A stretch of 64,000 bases of DNA from Deltaproteobacteria bacterium. GTDB taxonomy: Bacteria > SZUA-79 > Acidulodesulfobacterales > Acidulodesulfobacteraceae. Made by a program: the position numbers and the translations under genes. The stretch is taken from NCBI GenBank assembly GCA_023489335.1, contig JAMDCP010000002.1:186001-250000 (forward strand), in the 5' to 3' direction. Below the pieces are notes generated by a model. That model did no database searches, was not told the DNA's origin, and saw nothing but the letters and a program-made list of their open reading frames with translations. How positions within the stretch are numbered: the first letter of the stretch is position 1; each line of letters opens with the position of its first letter. Below, one piece after another: positions 1 to 6,934 of this stretch.

Positions 1-1
1 C

Positions 2-784
2 GTTGAGGTAAAGGAAGGCTATGCCGAAGGGATTAAATTCGAATTCCTATTTGCTTTAGACGAAATTATTACCGAAAACGGAAAAGCCGCCGCCGTTCGT
101 CTCAAAAAAATGAAGCTTTCGGAAAAAGACGCTTCAGGCAGGGTCCACCCGATTATAATAGAAGGCGGACAGGAACTCACCTTAAAATTAGATACGCTAA
201 TATATTCATTCGGTCAAAAGCCCGATTATAAAGGCCTTGAAAATCTTACTAAAAATCCGAATAATGAATTTCTCAAGGTTGACGATAATTATCTGGTAGC
301 CAACGAAGATAAGGTTTTTGCAGGCGGCGATATATTAAAATTCGGATTAGTTACGGATGCTATAGGAATGGGCAGATATGCGGCATATTCCATACATCAA
401 AAACTAACCGGAGAACCTGCAAAGAAAGACGAAAGAACCGTCATTAAATACGGAGACGCAGTAAACAGGGAAGGTAAAAATATGTATATTGCATATTTTC
501 AGGCTTCCGAAAGACAAAAAAGAACATCGAGGGATCCCTTAGCCAGGGTTAAAGATTTCGACGGGATTTTAAACGATCTCGGCATGGATGAATTAATCAT
601 GGAGGCAAAGAGATGCATGAGCTGCGGTATGTGTTTCGACTGCGGAAGCTGTTTCGAATACTGCTCGCAGAGCGCCGTTAAAAAATTGCCGAAGGGGCAG
701 CATTTCGAATTCCACTTAGAAACCTGCAACGGCTGCAAGAAATGCGCAGAGGCCTGTCCTTGCGGCTATATTGACATGATTTAA
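2..784 (+). CDS. dsrL: DsrL-like NAD(P)H:acceptor oxidoreductase, C-terminal part (5' truncated by window edge)
   Basis: The reading frame is open from base 2 and lacks its start, so about 260 C-terminal residues are visible. They show the end of a glutamate-synthase-small-subunit-like FAD/NAD(P) module (VFAGGD followed by a GMGRYAA helix, the usual flavin-closing motif). After a linker comes a ferredoxin-like tail with two clusters of cysteines (CMSCGMCFDCGSCFEYC and CNGCKKCAEACPCG). This fusion of a GltD-like module to a C-terminal 4Fe-4S domain is the DsrL architecture. DsrL passes electrons between NAD(P)H and DsrAB and is classically found in rDsr sulfur oxidisers, with some reducers carrying a second type. 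The gene directly precedes dsrC (54 nt gap). A generic GltD-like oxidoreductase is the main alternative; the dsr context argues against it. Confidence 0.8.
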   Translation, partial: VEVKEGYAEGIKFEFLFALDEIITENGKAAAVRLKKMKLSEKDASGRVHPIIIEGGQELTLKLDTLIYSFGQKPDYKGLENLTKNPNNEFLKVDDNYLVANEDKVFAGGDILKFGLVTDAIGMGRYAAYSIHQKLTGEPAKKDERTVIKYGDAVNREGKNMYIAYFQASERQKRTSRDPLARVKDFDGILNDLGMDELIMEAKRCMSCGMCFDCGSCFEYCSQSAVKKLPKGQHFEFHLETCNGCKKCAEACPCGYIDMI

Positions 785-838
785 ATTTTAAATAAAAACT
801 AACTAATAACTAAATAAAATTTACAGGAGGTTTTACTT

Positions 839-1180
839 ATGGCTGAATTTGATTACAACGGAAAGAAGATTGAAACTGATGATGAAGGCTACCTTCAAAA
901 TTTAGGCGATTGGGACAAAGGCCTTGCCGAAGTTCTGGCTAAACAGGAAAATGTAACGCTTACGGAAAAACACTGGAAACTTATCGAATGGATCAGGGAC
1001 TATTTCCAGAAGTATCAAGTAGCTCCCGCTATTAAGTCTCTTACAAAAGAAGTTATGAATCTTGAAAATTTGCCCGATAAAAAGGAAGCAAACAAGTTTA
1101 TTTACGAACTGTTTCCCGAAGGTCCGGCTAAACAGCTTGCCAAAATAGCAGGGCTTCCAAAGCCGACCGGTTGCGTTTAA
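839..1180 (+). CDS. dsrC: DsrC/TusE family sulfur carrier lacking CysA
   Basis: This 113-residue protein has the full DsrC fold signature: an EGYLQNLGDW N-terminal motif, a LTEKHWKLIEWIRDYF helix, and the flexible arm ending GLPKPTGCV. The penultimate Cys112 (CysB) is present. CysA, eleven residues earlier in canonical DsrC (GPAKQAC or GPGKGAC), is Ala101 here (GPAKQLA). In known DsrC proteins both cysteines are needed to form the DsrC trisulfide and the intramolecular disulfide that DsrMK reduces; TusE-type proteins keep only CysB. By residue content this is therefore TusE-like, yet it sits between dsrL and dsrM in a dsr operon. The start is supported by aggagg at 824-829, nine bases before the ATG. 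A canonical DsrC may exist elsewhere in the genome. Confidence 0.92.
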   Translation: MAEFDYNGKKIETDDEGYLQNLGDWDKGLAEVLAKQENVTLTEKHWKLIEWIRDYFQKYQVAPAIKSLTKEVMNLENLPDKKEANKFIYELFPEGPAKQLAKIAGLPKPTGCV

Positions 1181-1254
1181 CAGCGGGTAAATAAATAAAT
1201 CGCGGCTTTATTTATAAATTTAGGAGTTTTATTTAGTATAGAGGGGCAAACATA

Positions 1255-1283
1255 TATATAGAGGGATACTCTCCCTCTATATA
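1255..1283 (+). promoter_or_regulatory. Intercistronic hairpin between dsrC and dsrM
   Basis: An 11-bp perfect stem (tatatagaggg at 1255-1265 paired with ccctctatata at 1273-1283) with a 7-base loop lies in the 168-base gap between dsrC and dsrM. A T6 run follows only after about 15 bases, so it is not a textbook terminator. It could be a processing or stability hairpin that lets the carrier protein be made in excess over the membrane complex, or a partial attenuator; this role is inferred. Confidence 0.6.
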
Positions 1284-1348
1284 GTAAAGTAGTAAAGGTT
1301 TTTTGATGTTATAAAATAACATAAATTATTATTTAGGGGGGAACAAAT

Positions 1349-2110
1349 ATGGCACCTCTTAATTTGACCACGGCAATATTTTTATTATTTACATACGGGG
1401 TCGGCTTGATTTTTGTAATCGGGGTGGTATTAAGAATATACCAATATGCAACGACGCCCCAACCCGTTAAAATACCTCTTACGCCCGCTCCCTTAACTTC
1501 AGGCGGGGCTTTTGCCAGAATTTTGGGAGAAGTTTTTTTCTTCAAGAGTCTTTTTAGGTCTAATAAGCCGACGTGGGTTTTTGGATATCTTTTTCATATT
1601 TCGTTTTTTATCTTGATATTTATGCACTTTTTAAGGCATTTTATATATTCCAATCCGCTGCCCTGGTGGTACAATATATTTGTCGATATCGGAATAGTTT
1701 GCGGCATTATTATGGTGTTGTCCCTTTTTCTTCTTTTAATGAGAAGGGTCGTTATAGAAAGAGTTAAATTTATATCGTTATTTGCTGATTACTTAATACT
1801 TATTCTTTTAATGCTTATAGGTCTGGCCGGTTTGTCTTTAAATTTTGTTTTGTCTCCCGCTGCCCTGACGACTGTCGATAACCAATTAGATCCTTATATG
1901 AACGGACTTTTAAACTTTCAATTTACGAATATTCCATCAAATCCTCTTTTTTTAATTCATTACACGCTTGTCATGCTGCTCATAGCTTATATTCCGTTCA
2001 GTAAAGTGATGCATTTTGTCGGGATATTTTTCTCGCCGACAAGAATAATGGCTGATAATCCGGAAGAAGAAAGATATTACAGGCCTAACGCGAAAGATTT
2101 ATCTATTTAA
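1349..2110 (+). CDS. dsrM: DsrM, heme b membrane subunit of the DsrMK complex
   Basis: A 253-residue membrane protein with about five to six hydrophobic spans and NarI-like histidines on helices (FHISF near residue 83, FMHFLRHF near 91-98, IHYTL and KVMHF near 211 and 226). These are the expected ligands for two b hemes, as in DsrM and HdrE. DsrM oxidises menaquinol, or reduces menaquinone, and passes electrons to the cytoplasmic DsrK. It is somewhat shorter than many DsrM proteins. The start follows ggggggaac about nine bases upstream. dsrK follows after 68 bases. No dsrJ, dsrO or dsrP lies in the window, so this looks like the minimal DsrMK form, unless those genes are elsewhere. Confidence 0.88.
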   Translation: MAPLNLTTAIFLLFTYGVGLIFVIGVVLRIYQYATTPQPVKIPLTPAPLTSGGAFARILGEVFFFKSLFRSNKPTWVFGYLFHISFFILIFMHFLRHFIYSNPLPWWYNIFVDIGIVCGIIMVLSLFLLLMRRVVIERVKFISLFADYLILILLMLIGLAGLSLNFVLSPAALTTVDNQLDPYMNGLLNFQFTNIPSNPLFLIHYTLVMLLIAYIPFSKVMHFVGIFFSPTRIMADNPEEERYYRPNAKDLSI

Positions 2111-2178
2111 TTAATGCCGGATTATGCAAATTTACGGTAATTTTTTGATTTTTAACGGTTAAGCGGAGGATAAATAAC

Positions 2179-3666
2179 ATGGCTAAGCCAAAAGACAAAT
2201 ATAAAGTTCCCGTTCTGGACGGAAAAATTTCAATTCCTAAAATTGTTCCCGGGGCTACGGCTTATGAACACATGATAGAAGCCCAAAAAGATGATATGGA
2301 AGCCCTTGGTTTTCCGGCTAAATTACAGGACGGTTGGAAGGCAAAGGCTATCGGGGTTTTTAAAGAGATATTAGATAACAATAAGGCTGTCAGGGATTAT
2401 ATGGATATTTGCGTCAGATGCGGCGCCTGCACGGATAAATGCCAGTTTTTCCTTGGAACCGCAGACCCCAACAATATGCCGGTTCAGAGGCAGGAACTCA
2501 TGAGAAAAGTTTACAGGTACTATTTTACCCCTTCGGGATTCTTCAAGAGCCTTTCAAACTCACAGGAATTAACCGAAGAAGTTTTAAAGGATTGGTACAC
2601 TTATTTCTGGCAGTGCTCGGAATGCAGAAGATGTTCTCTTTATTGTCCGTACGGCATAGACACCGCGGAAATAACTATGGCGGCAAGGCAGATTATGGAT
2701 TCCATAGGTCTTGGCCAGAAATATACGACGGAAGTTATCCATAAGGTTTTTAAAATCGGGAACAATATTGGAATACCGCCGGCTGCTTTAAGGAATACCC
2801 TTGATGACCTTGAAGAAGAAATTGAGGAAGAGGGCGGAAAAGGCGTTAAAATACCTATGGATGTCGAAGGAGCCGAAGTTTTATTGGTGCCGCCTTCGGC
2901 GGATTTTTTTGCAATGCCCCATATGGAATCCTTAAAAGGATATGCAAAGGTGTTTCATAAAGCGGGTATAAGCTATACGGTTTCATCGTATGCCTCGGAA
3001 GCCGGAAATTTCGGAAAGTTTATAGGAAGTTATAAAAGCACCAAGGAAATAAATAAAAGAATCTGGGATGAAGCAAGAAGGCTTAAAGTAAAAAGGGTAA
3101 TTATAGGCGAATGCGGCCATGCATGGAGAGCGGCATATAACTATTCGAATACCATGAACGGGCCTTTTGATTTTCTCGACAGCAAGTATAAACAGCCCAC
3201 CCATATATGCGATTTCACTTTAGGCCTGGTAAAAGACGGAGTAATAAAGCTTGATCCATCGGCGAACGATGATAAGGTTGTTACATTTCACGATTCATGC
3301 AATATTGCAAGAGCTTCGAGGATGGGCGATTTTCAAGGCGGACAGTTTACGATACCGAGAGAGCTCATTAAAGCCGCCGCAAACCATTTTGTAGAACTAA
3401 GGGAAGGCACTACTAAAGAAAAGACTTATTGTTGCGGTGCAGGCGGAGGTTTGCTGACCGAAGAAATTATGAATGTGCGAATAGCGGGGGCCATGCCGAG
3501 AATGCAGACCGTTAAGGAAGCGGTCGATAATCACGGGGTTAATTTTTATGCCCTTATCTGTGCAATTTGCAAAACCCAGTTTACAAAAATATTTCCTCTC
3601 TACGGGTTCGATGAGGAAATGGTCGGGGGAATTCATCAACTTGTCAGCAATGCTATCGTTTTGTAA
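2179..3666 (+). CDS. dsrK: DsrK, HdrD-like iron-sulfur subunit of the DsrMK complex
   Basis: This 495-residue soluble protein has two 4Fe-4S motifs in its first third (CVRCGACTDKC near residue 78 and CSECRRCSLYCP near 150). The C-terminal half carries CCG-domain motifs (GECGHAW, HDSCNIAR, CCGAGGG, CAICKTQF), which bind the noncubane cluster of HdrD-type heterodisulfide reductases. In the family, DsrK reduces the DsrC trisulfide or disulfide. This creates tension with the CysA-less DsrC encoded two genes upstream. It is co-directional with dsrM and has a gcggagg ribosome-binding site. Generic HdrD homologues are the alternative, but adjacency to dsrC and dsrM makes DsrK the best call. Confidence 0.93.
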   Translation: MAKPKDKYKVPVLDGKISIPKIVPGATAYEHMIEAQKDDMEALGFPAKLQDGWKAKAIGVFKEILDNNKAVRDYMDICVRCGACTDKCQFFLGTADPNNMPVQRQELMRKVYRYYFTPSGFFKSLSNSQELTEEVLKDWYTYFWQCSECRRCSLYCPYGIDTAEITMAARQIMDSIGLGQKYTTEVIHKVFKIGNNIGIPPAALRNTLDDLEEEIEEEGGKGVKIPMDVEGAEVLLVPPSADFFAMPHMESLKGYAKVFHKAGISYTVSSYASEAGNFGKFIGSYKSTKEINKRIWDEARRLKVKRVIIGECGHAWRAAYNYSNTMNGPFDFLDSKYKQPTHICDFTLGLVKDGVIKLDPSANDDKVVTFHDSCNIARASRMGDFQGGQFTIPRELIKAAANHFVELREGTTKEKTYCCGAGGGLLTEEIMNVRIAGAMPRMQTVKEAVDNHGVNFYALICAICKTQFTKIFPLYGFDEEMVGGIHQLVSNAIVL

Positions 3667-3737
3667 ATCAAAACATTCTTTAACTGCTTACTTTTGTATA
3701 TAATTATTTGCAACTAAAACGGATGAGGAGGGTTATA

Positions 3738-4088
3738 ATGAAATTTGGTATTCTAATTAAAGACGGCCCATATATGCATCAGGCTATGGATACCGCATAT
3801 AATTTTATAGTCGCGGCAATGGAAATGGGGCATGAAATAACCGGCGTATTTTTTTATAATGACGGGGTTTACAATAGAAGTAATGCTTTGGAACCTCCTA
3901 TAGATGAAAGGAACATCATGAAACTACTTACCGATATTGAACTTAAAGGGGTGAGATTGATAGTGTGCGTTGCCGCCGGAAAGAGAAGGGGAATCGTTAA
4001 TAAAACGGTATGCGAAGTAAATGAAATATCGGGTCTCGGCCAACTTCTCGACCTCTGCATAGCGTCTGACAGAATGATAACATTTTAA
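3738..4088 (+). CDS. dsrE: DsrE/TusD sulfurtransferase subunit
   Basis: A 116-residue DsrE-fold protein. Cys77 lies in LIVCVAAGKRRGI, matching the position of the active persulfide cysteine of DsrE and TusD (about Cys78). The DGVYN motif after strand 2 is also typical. The start at 3738 is chosen over an upstream in-frame codon because gaggagg (3725-3732) is correctly spaced in front of it and the protein then begins MKFGILI as in relatives. It forms a dsrEFH block with the next two genes. Together these encode the hexamer that loads sulfur onto DsrC in sulfur oxidisers, or onto TusE for tRNA thiolation. Confidence 0.9.
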   Translation: MKFGILIKDGPYMHQAMDTAYNFIVAAMEMGHEITGVFFYNDGVYNRSNALEPPIDERNIMKLLTDIELKGVRLIVCVAAGKRRGIVNKTVCEVNEISGLGQLLDLCIASDRMITF

Positions 4089-4121
4089 AATTTGAAATAT
4101 TTTATTTAAGGAGCCGATAAA

Positions 4122-4496
4122 ATGTCTGAACAAGAAAAAACTAAAGTTATGTTTGTTTGTAGAAGTGCGCCGTACGGCAATATTTTTGAGCAGGAAGCTA
4201 TTGAAGCCATGATTATGTTTGGGGCATATGAGCAGGACATTAGCGTCTCGTTTATAGATGACGGCGTCTATTCATTAAAAAAAGGGCAGGACACTTCTTT
4301 GTTGGGGAAGAAAAATTTCTCATTGACATATATGATTTTAAAAGACGATTTTGAAATTAACCATATTTATGTTGAAAAGGAATCTCTTGAGGAAAGGGGA
4401 TTAAACGAAAGCGACCTGATTACGGAGGTTGAAGTTTTGGATAGAAATGCTTTAAGGGAAAAGATGGACGAGATGAAGGCATTTTTGCCATTTTAA
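4122..4496 (+). CDS. dsrF: DsrF/TusC subunit
   Basis: A 124-residue protein of the DsrE/F fold, with the F/C-type N-terminus (VMFVCRSAPYGNIFEQEAIEAM) and the shared FIDDGVYSLKKGQDT motif. The family role is a structural or supporting subunit of the DsrE2F2H2 complex; no DsrE-like CVAAG cysteine motif is present, as expected. A strong aaggagc ribosome-binding site precedes it. It lies 33 bases after dsrE and before dsrH, in the order E-F-H found in sulfur oxidisers and TusDCB loci. Confidence 0.85.
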   Translation: MSEQEKTKVMFVCRSAPYGNIFEQEAIEAMIMFGAYEQDISVSFIDDGVYSLKKGQDTSLLGKKNFSLTYMILKDDFEINHIYVEKESLEERGLNESDLITEVEVLDRNALREKMDEMKAFLPF

Positions 4497-4560
4497 CCGT
4501 TTTTTCATTTTAATAATGCTTTTTACTTACATTATAAAGCTTAAGGAGGGAAAAAACAGT

Positions 4561-4860
4561 ATGCTGCATATAGTTAAAAGATCGCCCTATGAATCATCGG
4601 CTCTTAACGACTCTTTAAAATACATAAAAGAAAAAGACATATTGCTATTAATCGAGGATGGGGTGTATTCGGCAAAAAAGGGAGGGAAATTCGAGAACCT
4701 CTTAAAGGGCGTTTTACAGAATAACGAGGTTTTTTGCCTAATTGCCGATGTCAAGGCAAGGGGGATTGAAGGAAGCGAAATAATAGAAAATGTTAAGCTG
4801 ATAGATTACAAGGGGTTTGTTGACAAGGTTTGCGAGCAAAATCCTCTAATGTGGGCATAG
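4561..4860 (+). CDS. dsrH: DsrH/TusB subunit
   Basis: A 99-residue protein that begins MLHIVKRSPYES and has the DILLLIEDGVYSA motif diagnostic of DsrH/TusB. The start is set at 4561, after aaggaggg at 4543-4550, rather than at the earlier in-frame ATG at 4516, which has no ribosome-binding site. The cysteine sometimes seen near residue 20 of DsrH is absent; cysteines occur only in the second half (FCLIAD, KVCEQ). It closes the dsr cluster and is followed by about 250 bases of AT-rich, gene-free DNA before sat. Confidence 0.85.
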   Translation: MLHIVKRSPYESSALNDSLKYIKEKDILLLIEDGVYSAKKGGKFENLLKGVLQNNEVFCLIADVKARGIEGSEIIENVKLIDYKGFVDKVCEQNPLMWA

Positions 4861-4928
4861 CAAAAAGTCTCTATTTTTTTGCTTATTTATTTGATATAAA
4901 AAAATTAAAAATTTATCAAAAATAATAG

Positions 4929-4957
4929 TTGACATTTTTATAAGATAATATTAAAAA
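4929..4957 (+). promoter_or_regulatory. Possible sat promoter in the dsrH-sat gap
   Basis: The 252-base gap is very AT rich. It holds a perfect TTGACA at 4929-4934, with taaaaa 17 bases further on as a poor -10. A TATAAT occurs at 4976-4981 without a matching -35. A sigma70-like promoter for the sat-apr-qmo genes is plausible here but the exact site is uncertain. I see no other structure in the gap. Confidence 0.35.
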
Positions 4958-5112
4958 TAAATGATTAAAAATTATTATAATATGGATATTAATTTATATG
5001 CATATATGTATTAATAATATACCTCATATATTCCGTTCATTAAGAGAAAAGCAAATAGTCGGGTCGGTCGAAAAATTATAAAATAAAAAATATACCAGAA
5101 TCGGAGGAACAT

Positions 5113-6336
5113 ATGGCATTAGTGAATCCCCACGGAAAAGAAAAGAAATTGAAGCCGTTGCTTTTATCCGGAACGGAACTTAAAGAAGCAAAAGAAAAGG
5201 CAAAAACTCTCAAAAAGCTACCGATGACATCGAGAGAAACATCGGATTTGATAATGATGGGCATCGGCGCTTTTACCCCATTAGAAGGATTTATGGGTAA
5301 AAATGACTGGAAGGGCGTTGTGGACAATTTTACGATGCAGGACGGGACATTTTGGCCTATTCCCATTACCCTCTCCGCTACCGAGGAAATAGCGGATGAA
5401 ATTAAAATAGGAGAGGATGTGGCGCTCGTTGACTTCGAAACCTCGGAGATTATGGGGATAATCAATGTAAGCGAAAAATATTCCATCGATAAAGCATATG
5501 AATGCCAAAAAATATTTAAAACAACGGATATGGAACACCCCGGCGTTCAAAAGGTTATGGCACAGGGCGACGTTAATATTGCCGGTAAAGTCAAGGTCTT
5601 GAGCGAGGGTTCATATCCTACCGAATTTAAAGAAATTTATATGCGTCCCGCAGAGGTAAGGAAAATATTCGAAGAAAAGGGCTGGAGCACCGTTGCCGCT
5701 TTTCAGACGAGGAACCCTATGCACCGCTCGCACGAATATCTTGCAAAGGTCGCGATAGAAACTACCGATGGCGTCTTAATCCATCAGCTTGTCGGCAAAC
5801 TAAAGCCGGGGGATATACCCGCTAATGTCAGGGCAGTTGCTATAAATACATTAATCGATAAATATTTTGTAAAAAATACGATTGTTCAGGCAGGCTATCC
5901 TATGGAGATGAGATACGCAGGTCCAAGAGAGGCGCTTCTTCACGCGGTTTTCAGGCAAAACTACGGCTGTTCGCACCTGATTGTCGGAAGAGACCACGCC
6001 GGGGTAGGGGATTATTACGGGCCGTTTGACGCGCATAAAATATTCGATGAAATTCCCAAAAATGCCCTCGAGTTGAAGCCGTTAAAAATGGACTGGACAT
6101 TTTATTGCCACAAGTGCGACGGTATGGCATCCACCAGGACTTGTCCGCACTCAAAGGAAGACAGGCTTATTTTAAGCGGAACAATGCTCAGAAAACTGTT
6201 ATCAGAAGGGCAGGAAGTACCGGAACATTTTTCAAGACCCGAGGTTTTAAAAATATTAAAGGAATATTATGCTTCCCTTGCAAAAGAGGAAAAGGTCGAG
6301 GTTAAACTGCACAAGGCTGCGAAGGGCGAAATATAA
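5113..6336 (+). CDS. sat: Sulfate adenylyltransferase (ATP sulfurylase)
   Basis: A 407-residue homo-oligomeric-type ATP sulfurylase that converts sulfate and ATP to APS and PPi (or the reverse in sulfide oxidisers). Visible motifs are [14 protein letters not shown] (the QxRNP plus HxxH nucleotide site), [15 protein letters not shown] and, near the C-terminus, a CHKC plus TCPH cysteine/histidine set that binds zinc in the prokaryotic dissimilatory enzymes. Length matches the family. It has a cggagg ribosome-binding site. It heads a run with aprBA, qmoABC and hppA, so PPi removal and electron supply are encoded alongside. Confidence 0.97.
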   Translation: MALVNPHGKEKKLKPLLLSGTELKEAKEKAKTLKKLPMTSRETSDLIMMGIGAFTPLEGFMGKNDWKGVVDNFTMQDGTFWPIPITLSATEEIADEIKIGEDVALVDFETSEIMGIINVSEKYSIDKAYECQKIFKTTDMEHPGVQKVMAQGDVNIAGKVKVLSEGSYPTEFKEIYMRPAEVRKIFEEKGWSTVAAFQTRNPMHRSHEYLAKVAIETTDGVLIHQLVGKLKPGDIPANVRAVAINTLIDKYFVKNTIVQAGYPMEMRYAGPREALLHAVFRQNYGCSHLIVGRDHAGVGDYYGPFDAHKIFDEIPKNALELKPLKMDWTFYCHKCDGMASTRTCPHSKEDRLILSGTMLRKLLSEGQEVPEHFSRPEVLKILKEYYASLAKEEKVEVKLHKAAKGEI

Positions 6337-6360
6337 AAATAATAATATCCCTTCATTCCA

Positions 6361-6391
6361 TCCCTATAATGGGAGGGGCTAGGAGAGGGTG
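6361..6391 (+). repeat. Degenerate G/C-rich repeat, copy A
   Basis: A C-rich half, an ATAATGGGAGGGGCT core and a G-rich half (aggagagggt) lie between sat and aprB. The same core recurs at 23446-23477 and 53848-53890. The left half can pair weakly with the core. It is probably a dispersed intergenic element. Confidence 0.55.
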
Positions 6392-6445
6392 AAATGCAGC
6401 ATTGTTTTATTTAAATAATAATATATTAATTAAGGAGGTATGAAA

Positions 6446-6880
6446 ATGCCAAGTTTTGTAATTGCGGAAAAATGTGATGGTTGCAAAGGGAGAGATAAGA
6501 CTGCCTGCCAGTATATCTGTCCCAACGATCTTATGGTTCTTAACAAGGACATCATGAAGGCTTATAATCATGAACCGGATCAGTGTTGGGAGTGTTACAG
6601 CTGCGTAAAAATATGCCCCCAGTCCGCCATAGAGGTAAGGGCATATCAAGATTTTGCTCCGATGGGTTCATCGGTTATTCCGTTGCGCGGTTCCGATTCC
6701 ATAATGTGGACGGTAAAATTTAGAAACGGAAAGATTAAAAGGTTTAAGTTCCCTATCAGAACAACGCCGGAAGGGGGAATTGATCCGTATCAGGGGCTGC
6801 CGGATATGAATCAGGAAAATTTAAAAAACGAATTACTTTGTGACGAAATCGGCTCTACGCTTCTTGCTCCTAAGAAGTAA
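6446..6880 (+). CDS. aprB: Adenylylsulfate reductase beta subunit
   Basis: A 144-residue ferredoxin-like subunit with the AprB start MPSFVIAEKCDGC and two 4Fe-4S motifs (CDGCKGRDKTACQYICP and CWECYSCVKICP), followed by the beta-barrel tail. It carries electrons from Qmo to the FAD of AprA for reducing APS to sulfite and AMP. The ATG at 6446 is preferred over the one at 6440: taaggagg ends at 6438, leaving seven bases to 6446 but only one to 6440, and known AprB proteins begin MPSF or MPTY. The beta gene precedes the alpha gene, as usual. Confidence 0.95.
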   Translation: MPSFVIAEKCDGCKGRDKTACQYICPNDLMVLNKDIMKAYNHEPDQCWECYSCVKICPQSAIEVRAYQDFAPMGSSVIPLRGSDSIMWTVKFRNGKIKRFKFPIRTTPEGGIDPYQGLPDMNQENLKNELLCDEIGSTLLAPKK

Positions 6881-6934
6881 AGAGTAGTTCATACCTACAT
6901 TAACAAAAAATTTAAAATAAGGAGTAAATTTGTC

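Noticed and set aside
839-4860. Reading dsrC-dsrEFH purely as a housekeeping tusBCDE set for tRNA thiolation
   Set aside because: The CysA-less DsrC would fit, but dsrL, dsrM and dsrK interleaved in the same run point to dissimilatory sulfur metabolism. Left open in the findings.
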